Shown here one piece after another: positions 52,477-60,716 of a stretch of DNA of 64,000 bases. The translations under genes were made by a program, and so were the position numbers. The DNA is from Thiobacillus denitrificans DSM 12475. Lineage in GTDB: Bacteria > Pseudomonadota > Gammaproteobacteria > Burkholderiales > Thiobacillaceae. The notes under the pieces are model-generated. The model saw only the letters and a program-made list of their open reading frames with translations. It was not told the origin of the DNA and made no database searches. The stretch is from positions 25,548 to 89,547 of the forward strand of contig NZ_AQWL01000012.1 in assembly GCF_000376425.1 (NCBI RefSeq). Direction: 5' to 3'. Within the stretch, counting starts at the first letter, position 1, and each line of letters begins with the position of its first letter.

Positions 52477-53706
52477 TTAGAAATGATAGGTGATTTGCAG
52501 TGCCAGGAGGTGCCAGTCGCGAACCGTGTCGGCGTCGGATGGGTTGTCGGCAATAGGCAGCCACGCGGTTCCCTTGATCGTGTGGAACTCACCCGACAAA
52601 TCAAGGTTCTTCGTGAACCGATAACGCGCGCCAAAGGTGAAGTCCTTGGCGTAGAACGCATAGGGCGGTCGTCCGCTCGATGCCGAGAGCTTGACGCCAT
52701 CGCGGTCATGTTTGTCCGTATAGGCCACGTCATAGCGCACAAACGCTTCCCACTTGGGGCTGGGGGTGTAGGTTGCTTGAACGTAGTAGCCAAGCGGGTA
52801 AACCGTTTTGTCTTTGATGATCGGTCCGAAACCACGATAGTCGGCCTTCGGCATGAACACTTCGCTCGTAAACGTGAACTCTCCAAGCTCCTGTTGGGCA
52901 GAAAGCCAGAGGGTGGTCAGATAGATCGAGCCCGCTGGCAGGATGTCGGTAGAGGTTGGCTCGTAGTCAACACGTTGATTGGAAAGAACGCCAACGAACT
53001 GCGTTTTGCCGCCATTGATCGAGTGATAAATCCTTCCCGCATACGAGATGTCGTTGTTGAGGTGCCCCTTGAAAATGGGTGACCCCAACAGGAAGAGACG
53101 GGTTTCAGGGTTGTCGATAAAGGTTGTGCGGCCTATGTCGAGCGAATACTTCGTTACGCTGTCTCCTCCATAGTGCTCGTCATACAGCCTTAGCCCGTCC
53201 GCTGTCGCAAGAAACTTCCTGGCATTGTCATAGTAGAACGCCTGGGGAAGCAGAATGCTAGGACGCGCTGCCGGCACGTCGCGTGTGTCGTTGTAGAATC
53301 CGAACTGAAGTTTGAAGCGTCCGCCTACTATGCCCAAGTTGTTGTTCTCTGACCGCAGAAGCGAATAGTCAAAAATCAGGTGGTCTATTCGCGGGTCGCC
53401 ATTGTCGGTCTCCCCCGCTTTGCGTGAAAGCAGAAGCCCGGAAAGGCGCAGGTTATCCGTGACGTTGCCTGCAGCGCCAACCCCTATTTCGCGGAAATCA
53501 AATGTCCCATGATTTGAGCTGCTTTTGCCGAAGTAGTTGTTGTGGTCGCTTAGCAAGTATCCCTGCGAGAGGAAGCCGTAGATACCGAACTTGTCCAGGA
53601 CGGAGGTGTTTACGGTCGCGTCGTTGGCCGCGAAAACGACCGCTGGCGTCGCCAGGACCGCGAGACAGCAGGCTGCCCTGCATAGCCGATTAATTATTGC
53701 TTTCAA
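52477..53706 (-). CDS. Outer-membrane beta-barrel protein (porin-like)
   Basis: 409 residues. Signal peptide MKAIINRLCRAACCLAVLATPAVVFA. The mature part is made of alternating amphipathic strands, ends in Phe (LALQITYHF) and has repeated aromatic girdles, as in 16-strand-type porins. GIYGFLSQGYLLSDHNNYFG at the N-terminus is typical of uncharacterised proteobacterial porins. The start overlaps the stop of the substrate-binding-like gene, and this pair is often seen together. Confidence 0.8.
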   Translation of the reverse strand: MKAIINRLCRAACCLAVLATPAVVFAANDATVNTSVLDKFGIYGFLSQGYLLSDHNNYFGKSSSNHGTFDFREIGVGAAGNVTDNLRLSGLLLSRKAGETDNGDPRIDHLIFDYSLLRSENNNLGIVGGRFKLQFGFYNDTRDVPAARPSILLPQAFYYDNARKFLATADGLRLYDEHYGGDSVTKYSLDIGRTTFIDNPETRLFLLGSPIFKGHLNNDISYAGRIYHSINGGKTQFVGVLSNQRVDYEPTSTDILPAGSIYLTTLWLSAQQELGEFTFTSEVFMPKADYRGFGPIIKDKTVYPLGYYVQATYTPSPKWEAFVRYDVAYTDKHDRDGVKLSASSGRPPYAFYAKDFTFGARYRFTKNLDLSGEFHTIKGTAWLPIADNPSDADTVRDWHLLALQITYHF

Positions 53707-54212
53707 GGCGCCGCCTCCACGACCGTAACATTGTTGGGGAGGGGTGTGCCGGCCCTTGCATAGCCGATCGCCCCAGGAGTCTTTGCGATGAAATCGATAG
53801 CCTCCTTTTCACTAGATTTGGTAATACCGTTTGACGCTTCGCCGGATGAAATCTGACGCAACCACATCCGGTCCAGCATGTAGGGAAATACTTCGAGGTC
53901 CTCTCGACAAAACAATGCATGGATGTTGTCGGTGCTCGAAGTAACAATGACAGCTTGGATACGGACCCCGTTGCTCCAGTATTTTCGTCTGAGGGAGAAA
54001 ATCGTACGTAACTCAGCGGCATCAAGGTGTGATACCGCGGCCGCCCGATTCGCAATGACTACGACACTATCGTTCTCCGCTCGGACAGTATTGGGCAAGG
54101 CAAGCAGGGCAAATACGGCCACCCCGGATAGTAGAAAAAGCTGTAGCGCGCACCAAATCGACGACATCCAGCTGTCGCTTAGATATGTATCAAAGATACG
54201 CTTTGGTTGCAT
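53703..54212 (-). CDS. Phosphate-binding-like periplasmic protein, short form
   Basis: 169 residues. A hydrophobic segment SIWCALQLFLLSGVAVFALLALPNTVRA acts as signal. The mature domain (VVVIANRAAAVSHLDAAELRTIFSLRRKYWSNG, then SSEKEAIDFIAKTPGAIGYA) resembles one lobe of PstS-type proteins, including the TPGAIGY loop. Such short forms are thought to sense or pass ligands with a porin partner. Coupled to the porin (ATGA overlap). Confidence 0.75.
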   Translation of the reverse strand: MQPKRIFDTYLSDSWMSSIWCALQLFLLSGVAVFALLALPNTVRAENDSVVVIANRAAAVSHLDAAELRTIFSLRRKYWSNGVRIQAVIVTSSTDNIHALFCREDLEVFPYMLDRMWLRQISSGEASNGITKSSEKEAIDFIAKTPGAIGYARAGTPLPNNVTVVEAAP

Positions 54213-54231
54213 GGCAGTCGCGTTGTCCCTT

Positions 54232-55470
54232 TTATCCTGCCACGAGCAAATCGCAGACCGACGCAAGCGAATGATCAAAATCGACGCGGCCGGAATAGAG
54301 CCGACAGCGTTCGCCAAGGGTCGCATCAGCTAACAGTGCAGACAACGCACGCGCCGCGTGCTGAGCCTGATATTGCGGCGCCGGAATTGTGGCCGACAAC
54401 CCAAGCTTTTCGAGTCTGGCTGCGTTGTCTGGCTGATCGTGCGACGTTGGCCTGATCAATTGCGGTTTCCCCGCAGCAATGGCTTCCGCGATCGTCCCTA
54501 TGCCACCGTGATGCACCACAGCGGCCGCTCGCGGGAACAGTTCTCCGAATGCAGCGTGCTCACAATGGTGCATGAACTTGGGTAGATCATTCGGGAGCTG
54601 TTCACCGAATGGGGTGACAAGAACCCCGCGCAGGCCTGCCAGTTCGCATGCCTTGATGGACTCGACGAAAAACTCCTTGGCGTGGAGCATCCCGGTGCCT
54701 GCCGTGAACACGACAGGCGCTTCCCCGTCGGACAGAAAGCTTTCAAGGTCCGCCGGCAGCGTGTTGGATTGGTGGGAGACAGGCCCCCGGATAAATCCCG
54801 TCAAGCTGGTTTGGGCGGGCCAATCACTCTGCGGCTCGGCAAACCAGTCCGGGAAGATCCCGATGACGCGCTCTGGGGACCGCAACCAGCGACTATATAA
54901 ACTACGCACGGGTTGAAGACCCAGTTGTGCGCGGAACGCATTCGTCCTGGGGCCAAGCACCTTGTCCAGCACGGCACGATCCACGAGTTTCAGAATCGGC
55001 CGCTTGGCGACAGCTGGAAACCATCTTGGGAAAGGCAACGCGGCCATTACGGGTGGAGCCTCGTAGCTCCAAAGCATGGCAGGCTGGAGATGGACAGTGG
55101 TAAGGGGAATGCCAAGCCGTTCCTGGGCAATTCGTGCGCCGAACATGAGACCCGAAGCAATCACTCGCGTATCCCGATGGTCTGCCTCTGAAATGATCCG
55201 GTAGGTGTCCTCCATGGACGCGAACACGGCATCCGCGAGAACCTGGACACCCTTCTTGGGATCCCAAAGTTCTGGCTTTTGCAAAGTGTCCAGATAGCGT
55301 TGCCGATTGGCGAGGGAGATGAAATGGAGTCCAGCCTGTTGTGCTGCTGGCTCAAAATATTCATTGGCGACAAGCGTGGCGCGGTGGCCGCGGCGCTGGA
55401 GCTCCTGGCCGATCGCAATGAACGGGTATACGTCACCGCTGGTCCCGATTGTGGCAAGAAGAAAGTTCAT
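54232..55470 (-). CDS. GT1 glycosyltransferase, RhlB-like
   Basis: 412 residues from MNFLLATIGTSGDVYPFIAIGQEL. The order LWDPKKG, ARIAQERLGIP, IGIFPDWFAEPQSDWP, VVFTAGTG and VVHHGGIGTIAEAIAAGKPQ follows rhamnosyltransferase RhlB closely, with the acceptor-side His and the HGG sugar-nucleotide site present. It probably adds a sugar to a lipid or secondary metabolite. A cargo gene in chromosomal style. Its start overlaps a 35-codon remnant (ATGA). Confidence 0.85.
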   Translation of the reverse strand: MNFLLATIGTSGDVYPFIAIGQELQRRGHRATLVANEYFEPAAQQAGLHFISLANRQRYLDTLQKPELWDPKKGVQVLADAVFASMEDTYRIISEADHRDTRVIASGLMFGARIAQERLGIPLTTVHLQPAMLWSYEAPPVMAALPFPRWFPAVAKRPILKLVDRAVLDKVLGPRTNAFRAQLGLQPVRSLYSRWLRSPERVIGIFPDWFAEPQSDWPAQTSLTGFIRGPVSHQSNTLPADLESFLSDGEAPVVFTAGTGMLHAKEFFVESIKACELAGLRGVLVTPFGEQLPNDLPKFMHHCEHAAFGELFPRAAAVVHHGGIGTIAEAIAAGKPQLIRPTSHDQPDNAARLEKLGLSATIPAPQYQAQHAARALSALLADATLGERCRLYSGRVDFDHSLASVCDLLVAG

Positions 55471-55574
55471 TGGGCTGCACGACCGTTGCCAGGCTCGAGG
55501 CAAAGACTAGGCAATTCGTGCCCGTGCTCGATCATGTCAAACAATGTCGTGCGTTGAGAGTCAGTCAAACGCAT
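55467..55574 (-). CDS. 35-residue frame, probably a truncated antitoxin partner
   Basis: GGAGGG seven bases upstream, then MRLTDSQRTTLFDMIEHGH to a stop that overlaps the glycosyltransferase start (ATGA). It lies where the toxin gene should follow the AbrB-type antitoxin. Too short for a toxin; it may be the surviving N-terminus of one, now serving to couple translation to the next gene. Confidence 0.45.
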   Translation of the reverse strand: MRLTDSQRTTLFDMIEHGHELPSLCLEPGNGRAAQ

Positions 55575-55592
55575 GGCATTACCCTCCCGTCG

Positions 55593-55847
55593 TTATTTGT
55601 TCTCCAACAACCTCTTTACCTTAGCCAGCGCCGAAGCTCCCGCCTTCGACTCCAGGTTTCCGGCGGCCAAGGCCTTGGCTTCGCTAACCGTCAGATCCAC
55701 GACCAGCTTGCCGCTGTCGTGCTTGATGCGGATCTCGCCTGGGGTCGCCTGCAGACTCAGTTCGTCGACTTCGCTGAAGCCGGCCGTATTGAGCACCTCC
55801 TTACTGAAGGTGGTCCCCAAAGAATTTCCTATGCGCCTTAGTTTCAT
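55593..55847 (-). CDS. AbrB/MazE-family antitoxin, 84 aa
   Basis: MKLRRIGNSLGTTFSKEVLNTAGFSEVDEL is a swapped-hairpin DNA-binding domain. The C-terminal VDLTVSEAKALAAGNLESKAG would bind a toxin. Two 10-11-bp operator-like repeats with its promoter lie upstream. No intact toxin gene is adjacent. Confidence 0.8.
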   Translation of the reverse strand: MKLRRIGNSLGTTFSKEVLNTAGFSEVDELSLQATPGEIRIKHDSGKLVVDLTVSEAKALAAGNLESKAGASALAKVKRLLENK

Positions 55848-55861
55848 CGTTGTAAGCGTGA

Positions 55862-55915
55862 TTACACTGTAATTACCATTTACGAATATTGCAAGCAAAT
55901 AGTGGTTACAGTGTA
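55862..55915 (-). promoter_or_regulatory. Antitoxin promoter with paired operators
   Basis: Leftward -35 TTGCAA (55889-55894) and -10 TACAGT (complement of 55866-55871) are 17 bp apart. TTACACTGTAA (55862-55872) covers the -10; TTACAGTGTA (55906-55915) lies just upstream of the -35. Fits antitoxin autorepression. Confidence 0.65.
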
Positions 55916-55925
55916 TCCACGACGC

Positions 55926-56148
55926 ACAATTCTCACAACCATCGTATTCATAGTACGGGGAGTGCGGGAATCCCCCGGAAATACCAGATGAATGGTATGA
56001 GTACATGGACGGTCGGCGGCGGTCGGATGGCCGGGTAAGCGGCTGACGTCTGCCCGCGGTCTACTTACGTCTCGATGATAGTTTCCGCAACGCGGCGCGC
56101 GTGGATTTCCAGATGACATCCTGAAGTTCGGTGTGCAGATGATAAAAA
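55926..56148. other. Gene-free stretch with nothing recognised
   Basis: GC-rich, no frame with a start and ribosome site, no repeats that recur elsewhere. It may be the right border of the cargo block (porin to antitoxin). Confidence 0.4.
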
Positions 56149-56149
56149 T

Positions 56150-56177
56150 GCCCCAGTTGCACACGGCAACATGGGGC
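56150..56177 (-). terminator. Leftward terminator with CGUGU loop
   Basis: GCCCCA/TGGGGC, inner GTTGC/GCAAC, loop CGTGT; ATAAAAAT on the plus strand supplies the U-rich end. It ends the 56730-56189 operon. The core matches 52089-52116. Confidence 0.82.
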
Positions 56178-56188
56178 GGGGGGAAACT

Positions 56189-56359
56189 CTAGGATTCCAT
56201 GGTCACAGGGCGAACGATATCGACCAGTTGCTCATCTGTATCACAGATATCGCAGGCCTCGATCTTCCGTTCCGATGGTGTTCCGGCCTCGACGACAACT
56301 TTGGGTACATAGTCTTCATGCCATTCCTGACCACACCTTGAACAATTCGTGCAGCACAT
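56189..56359 (-). CDS. Two-knuckle zinc-binding mini-protein, 56 aa
   Basis: ATG with AAGGAGG at 56364-56370. MCCTNCSRCGQEWHEDYVPK, then EACDICDTDEQ: CxxC and CxxC knuckles 27 residues apart, a zinc ribbon. The last of three small leftward genes, ended by the terminator at 56150. Confidence 0.65.
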   Translation of the reverse strand: MCCTNCSRCGQEWHEDYVPKVVVEAGTPSERKIEACDICDTDEQLVDIVRPVTMES

Positions 56360-56369
56360 AGGTTCCTCC

Positions 56370-56543
56370 TTATGAAATCTTGTAGTAGCCGGCTATCGAG
56401 CGACGAAAGCACAGGTTCCAGCTAAACAGGGCGGCTTTGGCATCCAGTCTCACCAGTATGCTCGGCAGTACGCCTCGCGTCGCCAGTTTGCCCTTGATGC
56501 TGATCTTCTCGTCCAAGCTCAAGACTTTTTTGTTGAGTTCCAT
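56370..56543 (-). CDS. Small basic protein, 57 aa, overlapping the DUF1289 frame
   Basis: GGAG nine bases upstream, then MELNKKVLSLDEKISIKGKL and ATRGVLPSILVRLDAKAALF, ending AGYYKIS. The amino-acid pattern looks genuinely coding. It shares about 120 bp with the C-terminal frame of the DUF1289 gene in another phase, so one of the two ends may be artificial. Confidence 0.5.
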   Translation of the reverse strand: MELNKKVLSLDEKISIKGKLATRGVLPSILVRLDAKAALFSWNLCFRRSIAGYYKIS

Positions 56544-56730
56544 GGTTTAACACTCCGTCAAAAATTCGATCCAGGCAGGCCTGACGTTCCACATCACTCC
56601 AATCCCGCCACGAAGCGATTTCGGCGAGCGTGCGGAAACAGCCGCTGCATACCCCGGACTCGCTGACCTTGCATACGTTGACGCAAGGCGACTGAACTTG
56701 ATCTGGAGAAGGGTTTGCTGTGTCAGACAT
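56422..56730 (-). CDS. DUF1289 small metal-binding protein
   Basis: 102 residues as an open frame. SPCVNVCKVSESGVCSGCFRTLAEIASWRDWSDVERQACLDRI is the DUF1289 signature with four cysteines, likely zinc or iron-sulfur binding. The normal family is about 60 residues, so the tail after GVLNHGTQQ may be non-native read-through overlapping the next gene. Starts behind a copy of the repeated leader. Confidence 0.75.
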   Translation of the reverse strand: MSDTANPSPDQVQSPCVNVCKVSESGVCSGCFRTLAEIASWRDWSDVERQACLDRIFDGVLNHGTQQKSLELGREDQHQGQTGDARRTAEHTGETGCQSRPV

Positions 56731-56800
56731 GTTTGAGTCTCCTTGCAGAGGCCGCACCCCGGAATGGGCTGCTTAAAACCTTGCCTATAGAGTTGAAAGA
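56731..56800 (-). promoter_or_regulatory. Repeated leader element, copy upstream of the DUF1289 operon
   Basis: On the minus strand: TTTCAACTCTATAG, GCAAGG (56779-56784), hairpin CCC-ATTCC-GGG, CCTCTGC (56745-56751) pairing perfectly with GCAAGG around one bulged C, then AAGGAG. The C-to-G change in GCAASG is matched by the opposite change in the pairing strand. Confidence 0.78.
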
Positions 56801-56836
56801 CACCGTCACAGAATTACAAGTACGGTCAATTTGGTG

Positions 56837-56877
56837 TTGCAAGTGACTTGTCACAGTTATAGAATGTGACTTGTCAC
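56837..56877 (+). promoter_or_regulatory. Promoter with two GTGACTTGTCAC operators
   Basis: TTGCAA (56837-56842), 17 bp, TAGAAT (56860-56865). The palindrome GTGAC-TT-GTCAC occurs at 56843-56854, in the spacer, and 56866-56877, just after the -10, 23 bp apart. Likely repressed by a small DNA-binding protein, possibly the product of the next gene. Confidence 0.65.
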
Positions 56878-56912
56878 GCTGGAGAATTTGACGCACTTTC
56901 AGGGCATTTCCA

Positions 56913-57152
56913 ATGAATGCACGTTCCAAGCCCGAAGCCAAAGCGAAGCCACGAACGCCCGACAAGGAACGGCAGCGGACCAGCCGCGAACGGCGCGCGC
57001 GCGAAGGCGGGGTGGCCATTGGCGGCATGCTTTCCCCTGAAGGCGCGGAGAATCTGGGCTGGATCATGGTGTCGCAGAGTATCCCGACCAAGATGGGCGC
57101 GATTGATTACGCACTGAAAGTCGCCGCGAAGAAAAGAAGGTCCCGCAAATGA
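56913..57152 (+). CDS. Small basic protein, 79 aa
   Basis: MNARSKPEAKAKPRTPDKERQRTSRERR is highly basic. Then REGGVAIGGMLSPEGAENLGW and SQSIPTKMGAIDYALKVAAKK resemble the helical part of ribbon-helix-helix-like plasmid proteins. It sits behind the paired palindromes at 56843-56877 and overlaps the helicase start (ATGA). Confidence 0.6.
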   Translation: MNARSKPEAKAKPRTPDKERQRTSRERRAREGGVAIGGMLSPEGAENLGWIMVSQSIPTKMGAIDYALKVAAKKRRSRK

Positions 57153-59098
57153 CTCAGGCAGCCTCCAACAAGAGGAAGGATGAATCGACCATGAGCCGGC
57201 TGGCCAAGGCTGGAGTCCACGCACCTCATGAAATGCTGCTGTGGATGCCGCGGCGCCACCTCGACTACACCCGTGTCGTGCCCAGCGAACGCTGGGGCCT
57301 GCACATCGGCGAGAAGGTATGCGTGGATCTCGCCATCCTCAAGGCTCCCCGAAAGGATGGATCACACACCCGCTTCATCGTGGATGCCAAGGAGGGCAAT
57401 TCCATTCATCGGATGATGGTGTTCGGCGCATTGCGCTGGTCGCCATGGAAGAACGTGAATGTCGGCGACACGGTACGGGTCTACGCAAAGATCACCGAAT
57501 TCAACGGCGTGCCGCAACTCAGCTCGCCGGAATTGGTCGAGTACCGGCATTGGGGCAAGGTCGTGCCTGTTTATCGCGGCATCAGTGGGCGGGTGTCTGC
57601 CGATTCTGTCGCCGGCGCCGTGCACGAAGCGATAGCCGCTCCCTACAGTTTCAATGATGCAATCCTGTCGATCCGTCAGGGGTTTGATGGCATGCCGGAA
57701 GAGGAAATCATGCGTCGAGTCGGCACGGACGGCACTCTGGAGGCCGTGCTACGAGCAATTCACACGCCAGTCACGAGTGCTGAAGCCACCTGGGGCATAA
57801 AGACCGCCCGCCGCATTGCCGTGGCGCATGTCCAGTACCAGGCAGAGAAATCCGCCGCCCGCCCGTTCCGTGCAAGTTCCGTGATCCGCGTCGATGACGC
57901 GCTCGTCAACGGATTGGTGCGCGCCCTGCCCTTCCAACTCACCACGGGCAAGAATTCCCAAGAGAGCGCCATCAGGGCCATCTTCCATTCATTGGCGGAG
58001 CCCTACCCCATTGATGTTTTGCTTTCCGCCGATGTCGGTGTTGGGAAAACGGTCCTGTATATGGTCCCGGCCGTCGCAGCCCAAGCTCTCGGCAAGAAGG
58101 TGGGCATCCTGATTCCAAACTCCCTGCTCGTCGAGCAGGTGAGCAATGAATTTGCCCAGATCTACCCTTACGTTCCGGTCGTTGCGGTGACTGAAGGAAC
58201 GAAGGCCAAGGACATCGATTGGGACATGAATCCCATCCTGGTCGGCACGACAGGCGTTTTCGCGATCGCCAAGGCGGCAGGCTGGATTCCGGATTTCCTC
58301 GTTACGGATGAACAGCAGAAGACCTCACTCAAACAGCGTGACCAGTTGCGCGGCCCGAACACGAACTTCCTTGAATGCACCGCAACTGCCCTCCCCCGGA
58401 CGGTTGCACTCATCACCCATGGCGGCAAGGAACTGCTTCAGGTTGGCGTGCGACACGCCAAGCAGACCATCCACACGCAGGTCGTGGATGCGTCACACAA
58501 GCAGGGCATGATGGGCAAGGTGAAGGAAGTTGTGGCCGCCGGTGGCCAGGTTGCGCTCATCTATCCGCGCGTTTTCGGAAAGGAGGAAGGCGACAAGCAC
58601 AGTGTCGAGGAAGCTGGCGCAAACTGGGAACGGATTTATCCCGGCCAGGTGGCCATCCTGCACGGGAAGATGTCCTCTGACGAGAAAAAACGGGTCATGG
58701 CCTCGGTGAAGTCAGGTGAAAAGCGCATCCTGATCGCCAGCTCGATCATAGAGATCGGGGTCACGATCAGCGACCTCAAGCTGTTGATCGTCATCCACGC
58801 GGAGCGCTACGGCGTGTCTACCCTACATCAGATGCGTGGTCGCCTCGTTCGGCATGGCGGCGAAGGCTGGTGCTTCCTCTACGCGCCGGACGAGGTGGAC
58901 GAGGAGACAATGGAACGGTTGCAACTGCTTGAAAAGACCAACGATGGCTTTCGCTTGGCCGAGATGGACATGGAGTTGCGTGGCTTCGGAGACCTTTCCT
59001 CGGAATCAGAAGACCAGAGCGGCGCCAGCTTTACGCTCTTCCGCGACTTGCGATTGATGCCGGGAGACTTCAGAGAAACGCCAGGAAGCGTTGCCTAA
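57149..59098 (+). CDS. RecG-like DNA helicase
   Basis: 649 residues. The N-terminal wedge/OB region starts VHAPHEMLLWMPRRHLDYTRV. Helicase motifs: I LSADVGVGKTVLYM, Ia GILIPNSLLVEQ, II LVTDEQQKTSLKQRDQLRG, III LECTATALPRTV. Then VAILHGKMSSDEKKRVM, IIEIGVTIS and MRGRLVRHG. The region LEKTNDGFRLAEMDMELRGFGDL is the RecG TRG. Motif II reads DEQQ where RecG has DEQH. It would remodel replication forks or plasmid recombination intermediates. Confidence 0.9.
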   Translation: MTQAASNKRKDESTMSRLAKAGVHAPHEMLLWMPRRHLDYTRVVPSERWGLHIGEKVCVDLAILKAPRKDGSHTRFIVDAKEGNSIHRMMVFGALRWSPWKNVNVGDTVRVYAKITEFNGVPQLSSPELVEYRHWGKVVPVYRGISGRVSADSVAGAVHEAIAAPYSFNDAILSIRQGFDGMPEEEIMRRVGTDGTLEAVLRAIHTPVTSAEATWGIKTARRIAVAHVQYQAEKSAARPFRASSVIRVDDALVNGLVRALPFQLTTGKNSQESAIRAIFHSLAEPYPIDVLLSADVGVGKTVLYMVPAVAAQALGKKVGILIPNSLLVEQVSNEFAQIYPYVPVVAVTEGTKAKDIDWDMNPILVGTTGVFAIAKAAGWIPDFLVTDEQQKTSLKQRDQLRGPNTNFLECTATALPRTVALITHGGKELLQVGVRHAKQTIHTQVVDASHKQGMMGKVKEVVAAGGQVALIYPRVFGKEEGDKHSVEEAGANWERIYPGQVAILHGKMSSDEKKRVMASVKSGEKRILIASSIIEIGVTISDLKLLIVIHAERYGVSTLHQMRGRLVRHGGEGWCFLYAPDEVDEETMERLQLLEKTNDGFRLAEMDMELRGFGDLSSESEDQSGASFTLFRDLRLMPGDFRETPGSVA

Positions 59099-59233
59099 AA
59101 AGTCCGTTCTAAGAGACAAAGCGGACTGGTACTGGACCGCGCTCCCAAACTACGACGGTGCCAGCTAGTTGTCGTGCCAGACCCGTTTCTTGCGGTCAAA
59201 TGCGACCCACAAAAGACCGAGGCTTACGGGATA

Positions 59234-60715
59234 TTAGGCGTGGTGCAGCCTCGCGCTTTCCCTGACGATTTCTCGGTGAATCAGCCAATTTCCGTCTTGC
59301 TTGGAAAGGACGAATTCCTTGCCGATACGAGATTTAAAGTAAGGCGAAAGGTAGGACTGCCAAATCAATACCGTGGCGCGGTCACCCTTCACGTCGACGT
59401 TCCTGATGACGTAGGTCAGCTCGATGTTGCCATCACGAGCCAGCGCTTTGCGGCGCCAAACTTCCCATTCCAACCGGGACATGCCATCTGGCACGAAGCT
59501 CTTGGCATAGTGCGCGAAAGAGGCGTTGACGTCCTTAGCAATCCAGTCCTTGGCCCATTGTTTGAGAAATACCTCGATCTGGTCCTTATCGGTCAGCTCA
59601 AACTGATCAGCCACATGCTCCTGTTCTGCCGTCGGCGCAGCGCTTTTAACGACAGGCTCAGTTGTTTGGTCACGCACGTTCGGTGCTGCAGGTGCCCCTG
59701 CTTCATCTGCTTTGCCTGCTGCTGGCGGTGAGTCGATGATCGCCTTTGCCGCTGCGGCGGCCGCGGCCTCGACAGCTTCGTCCATCCCACCATTCGCGAC
59801 AGCTGTGGCGATGGCTTTGGCAGATTCATGGTGTTTGCCAGGTTCAACCACTGTTTGGGCGCTTGCGGGTTTGTCGGACGGTTTTTCCTGAGAGACCTGC
59901 TCTTTTGCCAATTCTGGAAGAGGAACGGCATTAAGAGTGGGGACAGGCTTCAGGGGGCTTGCAATTACCTTTGGCTGGATAACCGGAACGGCGTTTGCAA
60001 AATAGTTCGGTCCATCGATATATGGTGTCTTTTTGGTGATGGGTACTTCGGCAACGACGGGCCTTTCGACCACCGGCACGTTTTGTTGCGGTGCAGGGAC
60101 TTCCGCGGCCGCGATCTGCCCGAGGTGAATGACGGGCACTGGTGCCGGGGTCGGCGTTGCAACCACTCGCGGCTTTATCGTTTCCAATGTACTGCCAGTT
60201 TCACCGCCAAGGCGAACCCAAGTGGTTGGGCGTTGGGTTTGGTGAGACTGTTCCATGTAGTGGGGAACTGGCGGCTGGAGTTGCTCAATCAGCGTCAGCT
60301 TGCGGAACTTCGGCGGCTCCTGGTGGAAGTCTTGGTTCGTTTGGGTCGGGAGGAAGCTGCAGGCCGCCGTCATCGCAGCCACAGCCATGAATGGCATGGC
60401 CTTTACGGCCGAGCGGCTTCGAAACGGGGTGGCGTTTATCGTCGAGTGTTCGTCTTCGCGTTTTGGCGGGGGGGGCAGGGAATCTGTCGCGAAATAGCGC
60501 CTCGATTGCGCTCCTTTCTCGATTTCGATGTACCCGCGAAGCGCCAAGATTTCACAGGCGATCTCGAGTGTCTGGCTTCGAGACGACGAGTCATCCGAAC
60601 TCATTGGAAAGTCGCGCAATGACCGCTTGAGAAGTTGTTCATGGTCGCTGTCGCGTTTTCTGGATATGTACCAGGCCGCATAGGATATGGCAGTATTTGG
60701 GGATGTCTCGTTCAT
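59234..60715 (-). CDS. Single-pass protein with long Pro/Ala region and C-terminal Cds6/SnoaL-like domain
   Basis: 493 residues. A cytoplasmic part of about 110 residues, one membrane helix (AVKAMPFMAVAAMTAACSFL), about 250 residues rich in Pro, Val, Ala and Glu spanning the periplasm. Finally comes QIEVFLKQWAKDWIAKDVNASFAHYAKSF, WRRKALAR and GKEFVLSKQDGNWLIHREI. This last part fits the SnoaL-like Cds6 domain found at the end of peptidoglycan-linked L,D-transpeptidases. The start is one base from the cyclase stop, so the two genes are coupled. Confidence 0.7.
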   Translation of the reverse strand: MNETSPNTAISYAAWYISRKRDSDHEQLLKRSLRDFPMSSDDSSSRSQTLEIACEILALRGYIEIEKGAQSRRYFATDSLPPPPKREDEHSTINATPFRSRSAVKAMPFMAVAAMTAACSFLPTQTNQDFHQEPPKFRKLTLIEQLQPPVPHYMEQSHQTQRPTTWVRLGGETGSTLETIKPRVVATPTPAPVPVIHLGQIAAAEVPAPQQNVPVVERPVVAEVPITKKTPYIDGPNYFANAVPVIQPKVIASPLKPVPTLNAVPLPELAKEQVSQEKPSDKPASAQTVVEPGKHHESAKAIATAVANGGMDEAVEAAAAAAAKAIIDSPPAAGKADEAGAPAAPNVRDQTTEPVVKSAAPTAEQEHVADQFELTDKDQIEVFLKQWAKDWIAKDVNASFAHYAKSFVPDGMSRLEWEVWRRKALARDGNIELTYVIRNVDVKGDRATVLIWQSYLSPYFKSRIGKEFVLSKQDGNWLIHREIVRESARLHHA

Positions 60716-60716
60716 C

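Noticed and set aside
52134-52886. A single 250-codon leftward gene
   Set aside because: Its upstream two thirds lie in another frame of the porin gene; only the 52134-52452 part shows protein-like sequence, split over two frames.
59174-59731. Rightward 185-codon frame
   Set aside because: It is antisense to the 3' end of the 493-aa envelope protein and has no ribosome site or motif.
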